Shown here in pieces: positions 45,968-53,396 of a DNA stretch of 63,980 nucleotides. A program made the translations under genes and the position numbers. The notes under the pieces are model-generated. The model saw nothing but the letters and a program-made list of their open reading frames with translations, did no database searches and had not been told where the DNA came from. The DNA is from Salinicola rhizosphaerae. GTDB lineage: Bacteria > Pseudomonadota > Gammaproteobacteria > Pseudomonadales > Halomonadaceae. The stretch covers positions 128,275 to 192,254 of the forward strand of contig NZ_BMZI01000007.1 of the NCBI RefSeq assembly GCF_014652715.1, given 5' to 3'. Positions within the stretch are counted from its first letter, which is position 1; every line of letters starts with the position of its first letter.

Positions 45968-46840
45968 ATGAGCTTCGGCATCGACCATCCGCTACTGGCG
46001 GTCAACGATCTCGATCACGCCGCTCAGGTCGCCGAGCGGCTGGGTTTCACCCTCGCGCCCCGTCATCGCCATCCCTGGGGCACCGACAATCGTCTGGCGT
46101 TCTTCAGCAACAATTTCCTCGAACTGATCGGTATCGGTCGTCCCGAGTGCCTCGACTATCGCGACGAGAACGGCTTTCAGTTCGGTCGACTGATCGAGGC
46201 CAGATTGAAGAGCGTCGGTGATGGCATCGCCATGGTGGCGCTGGATAGCGGCAGCATTCAGCGAGACCATGCCCTGGTCGCCGCTCGCGGGTTCGACGAC
46301 GCGCGCCCGATCGTCTTTCGTCGTATGGCCCATGTACCCGGTCGTCGCGATGAAGAGGTCAGCGTGGCGCTGGATATTCTCCACGACGCGGAGCGCCCCT
46401 TTCTCACGCAGTTTCTGTGCCAGCAGCTGCGCCCGGAACTGTTCCGTATCGATCCGACTCAGGAAGCCCACGCCAACACGGCAACCTCGATCTCCGATGT
46501 CTGGTATCTGAGCGACGACCCCGCCTACGACATCGCTCACTTCCGCCGCATCCATGGCGAAGCGGCCATTCGCGGGAGCCAAGGCCAGTGGACGATTCAC
46601 ACGCACAAGGGCGACTGCCACCTGCTCGACCGAGAAGCCACGATGGCCTGCTTCCCTATCCTCGGCGACATCGAGGCAGAGCCGCCGAGAGCGGTCGCGC
46701 TGACGCTGACCTGTCGCGACCTGGACGCGGCCATCGCTCGATGGAGCGATGCCGGGATCGACTATCATCGCCACAGCGAGACCGCGGCGGATATCGCTCC
46801 GGGATGGCTCGGGACGCTGCTACGGTTCGAGCAGCGCTGA
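45968..46840 (+). CDS. VOC-fold protein (glyoxalase/dioxygenase-like)
   Basis: The 290-residue protein has paired beta-alpha-beta-beta-beta modules of the vicinal oxygen chelate fold. The first module begins IDHPLLAVNDLDHAAQVAERLGF, with a metal-ligand His, and SNNFLELIGI follows. VALTLTCRDLDAAIARW begins the last module. Members include glyoxalases, extradiol dioxygenases and resistance proteins; I cannot choose. It follows the aldehyde dehydrogenase by 116 bases on the same strand. It belongs to the Glyoxalase_3-like subgroup by pattern, but that is only a guess. Confidence 0.8.
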   Translation: MSFGIDHPLLAVNDLDHAAQVAERLGFTLAPRHRHPWGTDNRLAFFSNNFLELIGIGRPECLDYRDENGFQFGRLIEARLKSVGDGIAMVALDSGSIQRDHALVAARGFDDARPIVFRRMAHVPGRRDEEVSVALDILHDAERPFLTQFLCQQLRPELFRIDPTQEAHANTATSISDVWYLSDDPAYDIAHFRRIHGEAAIRGSQGQWTIHTHKGDCHLLDREATMACFPILGDIEAEPPRAVALTLTCRDLDAAIARWSDAGIDYHRHSETAADIAPGWLGTLLRFEQR

Positions 46841-46876
46841 GACCAGCCTAGGTCCGGCTGCCCTGGCACACCTGCC

Positions 46877-47785
46877 TCATTGTCGAAATGCCTGCATCCA
46901 GGCACCGAGGTGCCGAAGCAGCTTCAGACTGGCCTGAGGCTGACGACGCCCCACCCGCGTGATCATGTGAGCCTGCGAGTTCTGAAAGAGCGATGAGGCC
47001 ACCGGCAGCGCGACAACCGACCCTTCCGCCAGCTCGTGCGCGACGGCGAATCTCGGCAGCAGCGTCATACCCATCCCCGCCACGACGGCTCGGCGCAGCA
47101 CCGCCATCGAGTTGGTCTCGATCGCGACCTGCGGCCGCAACCCGGCTTGCTCGAATGCCTGATCGACCAGGCGACGCACGCCGTGGCCCGGTTTCCAGAG
47201 AGCCATGGGCGTCTCGCTCAGGCGTCGCAGCGTCAGAGGCGAGGCATCTTGGGCCAACGGATGATCGGCGGGACAGATGGCCAGCAGCGGCTGCCCGCTC
47301 GAGACCCAGAACCGGATCTGCGGGTGCACGCGTTCGTGAAACATCAGGCCGATATGCGCTCGGTCGTCGACGACGGATTCGATGATTTCATCGGTACCGG
47401 CCTGTTCGATATCCAGGCGAATGCCGCGGTAGCGCTCGGCGAACGCTTTCAGCGGTGCATCGATCAGGTCATTGATGAAGCCTTCGCCGACCACCAGCGA
47501 GATCGTGCCGGTCTCGAGACGCTGATAGGCCTCCAGTCTGCCGATGAACTCGTCGTCCAGCGCCCCTCGCTGCCGGCAGTAATCCAGCGCCATCTCGCCC
47601 ACCGGCGTCGGCCGAATACCGCGAGGCGTGCGCTCGAGCAGAGGCGCCTCGAACGCCGATTCGAGCAGAGCGATCTGACGACTGACCGCCGAGGGCGCGA
47701 TATCGAGCCTTGCCGCCGCCTTACGCAACGAACCGGACTCGACGGTCACGCGGAAATAGACCAGTCGCTGATGGGGAATATCCAT
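46877..47785 (-). CDS. LysR-family transcriptional regulator
   Basis: The 302-residue protein has the N-terminal helix-turn-helix in SGSLRKAAARLDIAPSAVSRQI and the standard LysR substrate-binding domain with two Rossmann-like halves. It is convergent with the DUF3100/M20 operon, which ends 36 bases before its stop. It is divergent from the small monooxygenase gene. Its target could be either; the divergent gene is the more usual one. ATG 47785 is preferred because the frame upstream lacks a ribosome site. Confidence 0.88.
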   Translation of the reverse strand: MDIPHQRLVYFRVTVESGSLRKAAARLDIAPSAVSRQIALLESAFEAPLLERTPRGIRPTPVGEMALDYCRQRGALDDEFIGRLEAYQRLETGTISLVVGEGFINDLIDAPLKAFAERYRGIRLDIEQAGTDEIIESVVDDRAHIGLMFHERVHPQIRFWVSSGQPLLAICPADHPLAQDASPLTLRRLSETPMALWKPGHGVRRLVDQAFEQAGLRPQVAIETNSMAVLRRAVVAGMGMTLLPRFAVAHELAEGSVVALPVASSLFQNSQAHMITRVGRRQPQASLKLLRHLGAWMQAFRQ

Positions 47786-47958
47786 GACGCGGGGCTCACA
47801 TCGTCGGGTGTTGCCTGAATTAGCCCATTCCCGTCTATCCAGGTCAACAGCCGCCATCGCCACGCTGCAAGTCGGGTCGACTTTTTCCCGTCTTTGCTGT
47901 CAAAGTGACAACCCGCCGGTCACCCGACGTCCTCATCCGCTGTCACGGGAGTCAACCT

Positions 47959-48285
47959 ATGTTCATCGCCATGAATCGTTTTCGCGTCAATCCACAAAGG
48001 ACTGAGGAGTTCGAAGCCATCTGGCTCGAGCGGGAGACGCATCTTCAGGGCCTCCCCGGATTCGTCGAATTTCACATGTTGCGCGGTCCAGCCGAAGAGG
48101 ATCACGTGCTCTATGCCTCGCATACGATCTGGCGTTCGCGGGAGGACTTCGAGGCGTGGACGCACTCCGAGGCGTTTCGCGCCGCCCACGCCAACGCCGG
48201 CCAGAGTCGACGAGAGGGGCTGTATCTCGGGCCGCCCAAATTCGAGGGTTTCGAGGTCATCCAGACGATCGAGAACGATGCCTGA
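47959..48285 (+). CDS. Antibiotic-biosynthesis-monooxygenase (ABM) domain protein
   Basis: The 108-residue protein has the dimeric ferredoxin-like ABM fold. It begins MFIAMNRFRVNPQ and contains GFVEFHMLRGP and HTIWRSREDFEAW, which recall heme-degrading monooxygenases of the IsdG/HmoA type. The His in FHML could be the heme contact. Whether it binds heme is not shown. GGGAG precedes the start. It may share a transcript with the cell-wall hydrolase that begins 24 bases later. Confidence 0.8.
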   Translation: MFIAMNRFRVNPQRTEEFEAIWLERETHLQGLPGFVEFHMLRGPAEEDHVLYASHTIWRSREDFEAWTHSEAFRAAHANAGQSRREGLYLGPPKFEGFEVIQTIENDA

Positions 48286-48309
48286 AATGTCCATCCGGGG
48301 CCGTCACGA

Positions 48310-48933
48310 ATGAGACGCTCGCTCATCGGGCTCGGTGGATACGTCACCTTGAGCCTGCTGCTGATCGCGCTGGTGACACCTTGTCTGGCCGACGATACCC
48401 CGCGCGCGGCGATGGCTATCGAGAAGGCCAGGATTCTCGAGCAGCGCATCGTCAACGAAGACACGATCGTTCCGGCCCCGGTCGCGACGCGACTGACCCC
48501 AGAAGGCACGCACGCCGTCGATCCGGATGGCACGGCACCGCTCGACGACGCGATCTCCTGTCTGGCGCGTTCGATCTACTGGGAAACCAAGGGCACGGAT
48601 CAGCGGGAGATGGAGTCCGTCGCCAATGTCATCATGAATCGGCTCGGCAACGCCCGCTTCCCGACAACGCTGTGCGGTGTCGTGCAGCAGGGTTCCGAGA
48701 CGGGGCGCTGCCAGTTCTCCTGGTGGTGCGACGGCAGACCCGATGAAGCCGATGAGCCCGACCAGTACGCGAAAGCGCTCGATGTCGCGCGCCGAGCCCT
48801 CAACGGCACGCTGCCCGACCGCACGGGAGGCGCCCTGTTCTTCCACCATCGTGACATCGACCCGGGCTGGTTTTCCGAGTTGATCATGACGGTCAAGACG
48901 CCGGAATTTTTGTTCTATCGTCTGCCGGGCTGA
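48310..48933 (+). CDS. Secreted cell-wall hydrolase (SleB/CwlJ family)
   Basis: The 207-residue protein has an N-terminal signal or anchor helix (RRSLIGLGGYVTLSLLL). From about residue 80 it carries the Hydrolase_2 domain: LARSIYWETKG with the catalytic Glu region, the VANVIMNRL segment and CQFSWWCDG. This fold is a lytic transglycosylase or amidase of spore-germination type, but non-sporeformers use it for peptidoglycan remodelling. It overlaps DUF1853 by one base (TGATG), so the two are translationally coupled. Confidence 0.9.
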   Translation: MRRSLIGLGGYVTLSLLLIALVTPCLADDTPRAAMAIEKARILEQRIVNEDTIVPAPVATRLTPEGTHAVDPDGTAPLDDAISCLARSIYWETKGTDQREMESVANVIMNRLGNARFPTTLCGVVQQGSETGRCQFSWWCDGRPDEADEPDQYAKALDVARRALNGTLPDRTGGALFFHHRDIDPGWFSELIMTVKTPEFLFYRLPG

Positions 48934-49952
48934 TGATGGCCGTGGATGCTGACTCGCTGCTCGCCGCATTCGGCGAACCGCACGCCGCGCTCGCCGCCGA
49001 TCTGCGAGCCGTTCGCGAGCCTTGGGTTCGCGATCTTGCCTGGCTGCTGCACGCACCGAACATGACGCTTTTCGAAGATATCAGGCGCCCATCGCTCGAC
49101 GAGCTGGGCCTCGCCGATCGCGCTCGCCGGATCGCCTGGCTCGGCGCTCAGGAAGCGCTTACCGGCCAGTTTCGTCAGCGTCTCGACCAGCGGCGATCGC
49201 AGCGCCTCGGCATCTACCATGAAACGCTGTGGCAATGGATCTTCGCTTATGCCCCGCGCACGCGTCTCCTGGCCCACAACGTGGTACTGCGCGAGGGCAA
49301 CCAGACTCGCGGCGAGCTGGATCTGCTTTACGCAACGCGTGAGACCTATTCCCTGGCGGCCCCTCGCCCGCCTCGCCTCTACCATGCCGAGCTGGCCATC
49401 AAGTTCTATCTGGGACTGGGAGACGGACCCGGGCACGATGGCAGCGCCGCGCGCTGGATCGGCGTCGGCAGCTTCGATTCGCTGGCGCTCAAGGCTTCGC
49501 GCCTGACCGACAGGCAGCTACCCATGGGGTTGTCGCCGCCGGCCCAAAAATGGCGCGAGCAGATGATTCCCGGCGCCCAGCTTCACCAATCCGTCATCAT
49601 GCCGGGGCTCCTGTTTCATCCCTGGAACCGACGGTTGATCCTGCCGGACACGACACCCCGGCAGGCACTTCAAGGGCTGTGGTGTCAGGCTGGCGAGTGG
49701 CCGCAGCTGGCCGCGCAGCTTCCCGATCGCACCCGAGCACAGCGTCTGCTGAAGCCACACTGGCTGGCCCCGCAGGCGGGTACGACATTGACGCTAGCCG
49801 AAGTTGGCAGACTGCTCGAGAGCCACTTCGAGCATCATGGATCGCCGCTTCATATCCGGCTGACCCTGGCCAACCGGCGGCAATGTCGCTTGTTCGTCGT
49901 CAAGGATGGCTGGCCATCGATGGTGCCGCTGCCGCCGCCCAGCGCGCGTTGA
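48933..49952 (+). CDS. DUF1853 family protein
   Basis: The 339-residue protein has the DUF1853 pattern: VRDLAWLLHAPNM near the start, ETLWQWIFAYAPRTRLLAHN in the middle and an acidic GELDLLYA strand followed by HAELAIKFYLG. The Glu/Asp and Glu-x-Lys spacing is reminiscent of PD-(D/E)XK nucleases. No function has been shown. The 3' end overlaps the EamA gene on the other strand by 53 bases. Confidence 0.85.
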   Translation: MMAVDADSLLAAFGEPHAALAADLRAVREPWVRDLAWLLHAPNMTLFEDIRRPSLDELGLADRARRIAWLGAQEALTGQFRQRLDQRRSQRLGIYHETLWQWIFAYAPRTRLLAHNVVLREGNQTRGELDLLYATRETYSLAAPRPPRLYHAELAIKFYLGLGDGPGHDGSAARWIGVGSFDSLALKASRLTDRQLPMGLSPPAQKWREQMIPGAQLHQSVIMPGLLFHPWNRRLILPDTTPRQALQGLWCQAGEWPQLAAQLPDRTRAQRLLKPHWLAPQAGTTLTLAEVGRLLESHFEHHGSPLHIRLTLANRRQCRLFVVKDGWPSMVPLPPPSAR

Positions 49953-50778
49953 GCCAGAGTGAAGCCAGTAAAATGATCGCCCCGAGGCTCAGACGGAGCA
50001 GATCGGCATCGCGATTCCAGATCAGCAAATTGACGAGCAGTCCCGCAGGAATGAGGGCATTGTTCATGACCGCCAGCGTGCCGGCATCCACCCGGCATGC
50101 TCCCTTGTTCCAGAGAAAATAGCCAAGACCGGAAGCCGCGATGCCCAACCACCCGAGTACGCCCCACTGCAGCGGTGTCGAGGGCAGCTTCGCGGCGTCG
50201 CCGAGCAGCCAGAAGGCGGGAACGGCTATACAGAGCGCACCGAGGTAGAACCAGCCGAAGAGATGTCGGTGCGCCACGCCCGGCGGCAAGCGTTGCGCCA
50301 GGTGGCGGTAGGCTACTTGGCCCAGCGCAAAGCTGAGATTGGCGCCCTGGACGACCAGAAATCCGAGCCAGTAGCCGGAGCTGACCTCGTCATAGCGAAT
50401 GACCGCGGCGCCCAGCACCGCCAGCGCTGCAATGACGAGATAGCGCGCCGAGAAGCGCCGGGCCATCAGGTCATCGATCAAGGTGATGTACAGCGGCGTG
50501 AAGATCGTGAACAGGAGCACTTCCGGTACGCTGAGCAGCAGGAACGATTGATAGAAAAAGAGGTACATCACGCCGAGCTGGACCGCACCGATTGCCATCA
50601 GCCCGCAAGACAGCGAGACTTTCAGCCGCCCGGGACGCAAGAACGGGAGAAAAATCAACGTGGCCAGCGAGATTCGTGTCATCACGGCAAAGTAGCTATC
50701 GACCTGACCGGAAAGGTAGGCCCCGATCAGACTGAAAGAAAACGCCCAGAGTACGGTGACACCAACGAGATAGGACAT
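49900..50778 (-). CDS. EamA-family drug/metabolite transporter
   Basis: The 292-residue protein has ten predicted helices in two EamA halves (about residues 1-135 and 150-285). LLLSVPEVLLFTIFTPLYITL and the second-half YFLWNKG motif are typical of DMT-superfamily carriers for amino acids, carboxylates or amines, related to YtfF/YigM. The substrate is unknown. It converges with DUF1853 with a 53-base overlap and is divergent from the following plus-strand gene. Confidence 0.87.
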   Translation of the reverse strand: MSYLVGVTVLWAFSFSLIGAYLSGQVDSYFAVMTRISLATLIFLPFLRPGRLKVSLSCGLMAIGAVQLGVMYLFFYQSFLLLSVPEVLLFTIFTPLYITLIDDLMARRFSARYLVIAALAVLGAAVIRYDEVSSGYWLGFLVVQGANLSFALGQVAYRHLAQRLPPGVAHRHLFGWFYLGALCIAVPAFWLLGDAAKLPSTPLQWGVLGWLGIAASGLGYFLWNKGACRVDAGTLAVMNNALIPAGLLVNLLIWNRDADLLRLSLGAIILLASLWLNARWAAAAAPSMASHP

Positions 50779-50807
50779 GCAACGGTCAACCCTAAGGAGA
50801 AAACAAG

Positions 50808-51266
50808 TTGACGGCCATTATACGGCTACGACGCCTCCTGCCTAGTATCCGGCAATTCGCGTTTACCGCCACGAGCGGGCCTGGCTCGAAAACGGGCTGG
50901 AACGGTAAGGGACAGGGCACGCTGGAGATCATCGAAGCGAACGAGCAAGTTCGCTTTGTCGAGACCGGGCAGTTTTTGCTCGATGGGCAGTCTCGGTCCG
51001 TGCCCATGCGCAACGTCTATCGGTGGGTATCTGGCGACGAGAGGCTATCGCTGCTGCATGAGCGGAGAGGTCCCGAAGCCGCCGTGCATCTTTTTGACCT
51101 GGTGCAGGCAGAGGACGGCGAGTCACTTGTCAATGAAGCCGTACATCAGTGTGTCGACGACGCCTACAGTGCAAAGCTCACATTGAGAGAGGGAGGTTTC
51201 GATCTGAACTGGCGCATTGTCGGACCGAAGAAGAACGAAACTATCGACTATCAATATCGACGCTGA
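50808..51266 (+). CDS. Lipocalin-like DUF6314 family protein (TTG start)
   Basis: The 152-residue protein has a beta-rich pattern like DUF6314 (KGQGTLEIIE, RFVETGQFLL, VYRWVSGDERLSLLHERRG). The best start is a TTG at 50808 with AAGGAG eight bases before it; there is no ATG nearby. I am moderately sure of the family and know of no function. It faces the EamA gene with only 29 bases between starts, so the two promoters must overlap. Confidence 0.65.
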   Translation: MTAIIRLRRLLPSIRQFAFTATSGPGSKTGWNGKGQGTLEIIEANEQVRFVETGQFLLDGQSRSVPMRNVYRWVSGDERLSLLHERRGPEAAVHLFDLVQAEDGESLVNEAVHQCVDDAYSAKLTLREGGFDLNWRIVGPKKNETIDYQYRR

Positions 51267-51336
51267 TGAGCCCCCAGCCGGCCGGCGTCAGGAATCTGCA
51301 ATACAGCCCTCCTGTGACGCCGGCCACCGCCGAACA

Positions 51337-51495
51337 TTATCGTGTCGCGATGATCCAGACGGCGTGGATGATTCCCGGAATGTAGCCGAGAAGGGTCAGC
51401 ACGATATTGATCCAGAACTGCAATCCCAGCCCGACCTGCAGAAAGACGCCTACCGGCGGCAGAATGATCGCAAAAATGATGCGAATGATGTCCAT
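51337..51495 (-). CDS. yqaE: YqaE/Pmp3 family membrane proteolipid
   Basis: The 52-residue protein is entirely hydrophobic, in two helices. It has the family core LPPVGVFLQVGLG and LLGYIPGIIHAVW. YqaE/Pmp3 proteins are membrane stress proteins (salt, osmotic or envelope stress); the yeast member Pmp3 affects ion balance. AAAGGAGG lies seven bases before ATG 51495. In a halophile a salt-stress role would be reasonable, but nothing here proves it. Confidence 0.92.
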   Translation of the reverse strand: MDIIRIIFAIILPPVGVFLQVGLGLQFWINIVLTLLGYIPGIIHAVWIIATR

Positions 51496-51703
51496 GAAGC
51501 CTCCTTTGCTCTTGATGGCGCCAGAACCGCGAAATTCACTGCTGACTGACGCCGTTCCTTATTGCTCGCTATTCGTTTTCGACTGCCGAGCCCGGCCATG
51601 TTGCGCTATGGGACCGCAGCAATCTTGTGCGGCCCCCGAAAGTGCCAAGCTCGGACAGCTCCCCGCCAGCATAGCGCCTCCCGCAAAAAAACGCCGCCAC
51701 CGT

Positions 51704-51943
51704 TCATCGATCTTTCTGATCTTCATCGCGGCGGCTGACTTTTTCGCTGATCTGCCCGGCATCGGAAGCCAGTTGATCGTGAAACCGCTCCCACTCCTCC
51801 CAGTCATGGGGAGTGCCGCTTCGCGGCCCGTGTTCCGCGGCTTCCCGAGCTCGCTGCCATGCCTTCTCCTCCAGTGACTGCGGCTTGGCCTCCTCCTTGT
51901 CGAGCGGAATTCCCTGTTTGGCGAGGTAGTCGCGTGCGTTCAT
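51704..51943 (-). CDS. Small charged protein of unknown function
   Basis: The 79-residue protein is rich in Lys, Arg, Glu and Trp and has no hydrophobic segment (LAKQGIPLDKEEAKPQSLE onwards). I recognise no family. CTGGAGG lies before ATG 51943. It stands between yqaE and a secreted small protein on the opposite strand. The codon bias agrees with the core genome. It may belong to a group of small stress-response genes in this neighbourhood. Confidence 0.6.
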   Translation of the reverse strand: MNARDYLAKQGIPLDKEEAKPQSLEEKAWQRAREAAEHGPRSGTPHDWEEWERFHDQLASDAGQISEKVSRRDEDQKDR

Positions 51944-52168
51944 GGCCCCTCCAGAGAGTGTCGTCAGATTGAACCTGTCTCGCATGGATCCTGCCGAAAG
52001 AGATGGCAGCGACAGCGGCCACTTTCAATCCCTGAAGCGTAGCAGCAACGCTATTACCAATTTCAATTACGTTTTTTTGCAAATGAACTATTCTTAGTGT
52101 CAGGCGCCATCAGGCGCCGGTATCGCAACACCGATAACTAATGACACTCATAGCAAAAGGACTTCGCC

Positions 52169-52486
52169 ATGAAAAAGGGACTGCTTACCGCCACGATCAC
52201 CAGCCTGATTCTGCTGGGCGCAACCGGCACGGCGATGGCGCAAAGCGCCGCCATGGAGGATGCTTACGACGCGACGGATGAGCCGTTGGCTCAGGGCGAC
52301 GGCGTTACCGCCTCGGGCGAGAGCACCGACATGGCATCCGGCCATAGCGCCGCCACCAATGAGTCCATGGACGCCGTCAGCGCGGAGACGCAGGACGTCA
52401 ACAATGCCACGCAGACCGATGATCTCGATGAGCTCAACGCGTCAGGTCACAGCGATGCGGCCGCCGAAGCCATCGAAAGCCAGTAA
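52169..52486 (+). CDS. Small secreted Asp/Ser/Thr/Ala-rich protein
   Basis: The 105-residue protein has a clean Sec signal peptide (MKKGLLTATITSLILLGAT to AMA-QS). The mature part of about 80 residues is acidic and low-complexity (ATDEPLAQGDGVTASGE, TDDLDELNASGHSDAAAEA). It resembles the acidic secreted small proteins of halophiles but has no known family. No terminator is evident immediately downstream. The plus-strand genes that follow are further small unknowns. Confidence 0.7.
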   Translation: MKKGLLTATITSLILLGATGTAMAQSAAMEDAYDATDEPLAQGDGVTASGESTDMASGHSAATNESMDAVSAETQDVNNATQTDDLDELNASGHSDAAAEAIESQ

Positions 52487-52597
52487 TCAAACGGCTTTTC
52501 CTTTGCGAAAACCGAGTGCAAGGGGCTTCGTGCCCCTTGCCGTGAACCGTTGACCACCGCAGGTCACTTCTTGGATCTCGATTGACGGGAGGCGAAG

Positions 52598-52795
52598 ATG
52601 GCACGCTTCGTTGTAAAGCACGCAGAAGAGCCTCAGGCACAGGGCGCCCCCGCTTGGCTTGTGGTCGACTCGCACCTCAAACGTCAGGGAGCTGCGACGC
52701 CCGTCGCCTCTCGGCACGCGTTCAGAGAAGAAGCCGAGATGGAGGCGCAGCGCAGAAACGGAGATGATACTTCCCCCCTCGGCAGCGAGGACTGA
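52598..52795 (+). CDS. Small protein of unknown function (65 aa)
   Basis: The 65-residue protein begins MARFVVKHAEEPQ and ends acidic (DDTSPLGSED). It has no hydrophobic segment and no family that I recognise. GGGAGGCG before the start supports it. It lies 24 bases upstream of a 42-residue basic protein and is probably cotranscribed with it. Confidence 0.6.
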   Translation: MARFVVKHAEEPQAQGAPAWLVVDSHLKRQGAATPVASRHAFREEAEMEAQRRNGDDTSPLGSED

Positions 52796-52819
52796 AGCCG
52801 AATATTGTCCGGAGGACTC

Positions 52820-52948
52820 ATGAAAAAAGCCATTGGTGCCGCGGTCGCGAACTGGCTGAGAAAGCCCGAGAACCGGGAGAAGGCCAAACAGACCGCCAAA
52901 AAAGCCTACGCCAAGTACCAGCAACGTAAAGGCGCTGCCAAACGCTGA
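52820..52948 (+). CDS. Small basic protein (42 aa)
   Basis: The protein is 42 residues and strongly basic: a short hydrophobic head (MKKAIGAAVANWLR) followed by Lys/Arg/Gln/Ala repeats ending KGAAKR. It could bind nucleic acid or membrane surface, but this is only a suggestion from composition. CCGGAGGA lies five bases before the ATG. The small size and clean spacing after the 65-residue gene support it as real. Confidence 0.6.
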   Translation: MKKAIGAAVANWLRKPENREKAKQTAKKAYAKYQQRKGAAKR

Positions 52949-53396
52949 GTGGCGCTTCAGACGCCGAGGATAAAGGTCGAACGGCGCTAGCCAGGCGGTG
53001 ATCAGCCCTGCCGCTCACGCAGAGCCGACTGATTTGAATCATAGCTCCGTCGGTCCATCGGCAGCGCCCGCGCTGCAAGACCAGTTGCATGAGCTAACCA
53101 TTTGGATTTACTATTGAAACCCCTTCGCGGGTGTAGCTCAATGGTAGTCCCGCATCCTCCCAGTTTTCCCCTCCAAATCATGCGCTTCCTAGCACCCTCG
53201 TCTCATTTTTCGACATCTGTCTCACAAATCAGGCCGGTGCTTTCCGATTGAGCATCTTTTCTGCTGCTGGTTACTACCTGCTAAATCCACTCGAGTCGTC
53301 GGCTTGTTGCAGATAATGACCGCTTAAATCAGCCCACCAAGACTTCCGTTATCACCTCCTTTGCAGCGGTCAGACAGCTGCATGTGAGTCGCGCTT
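52949..53396. other. Core/accessory junction with a broken tRNA gene
   Basis: No gene is supported. The stretch holds a tRNA-Gly remnant and probably marks the edge of an inserted region. Beyond it the gene content changes from metabolic to phage-like and the base composition becomes uneven. I see no direct repeat that could be read with confidence as the second attachment site. Confidence 0.6.
53127..53161 (+). pseudogene. tRNA-Gly remnant (5' half, degraded)
   Basis: GCGGGTGTAGCTCAATGGTA is a perfect tRNA-Gly 5' acceptor stem, D-stem and D-loop sequence. After it the matching D-stem arm, anticodon stem and T-loop are lost. CACCCTC at 53193-53199 sits at the expected spacing for a 3' acceptor arm with one mismatch, which may be chance. 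Only the 5' half is convincing. Broken tRNA genes often mark integration or excision events. Confidence 0.8.

Noticed and set aside
53161-53199. A complete but divergent tRNA-Gly
   Set aside because: Only the 5' half pairs as a tRNA; the D-stem partner, anticodon stem and T-loop are absent, so a functional tRNA is not supported.
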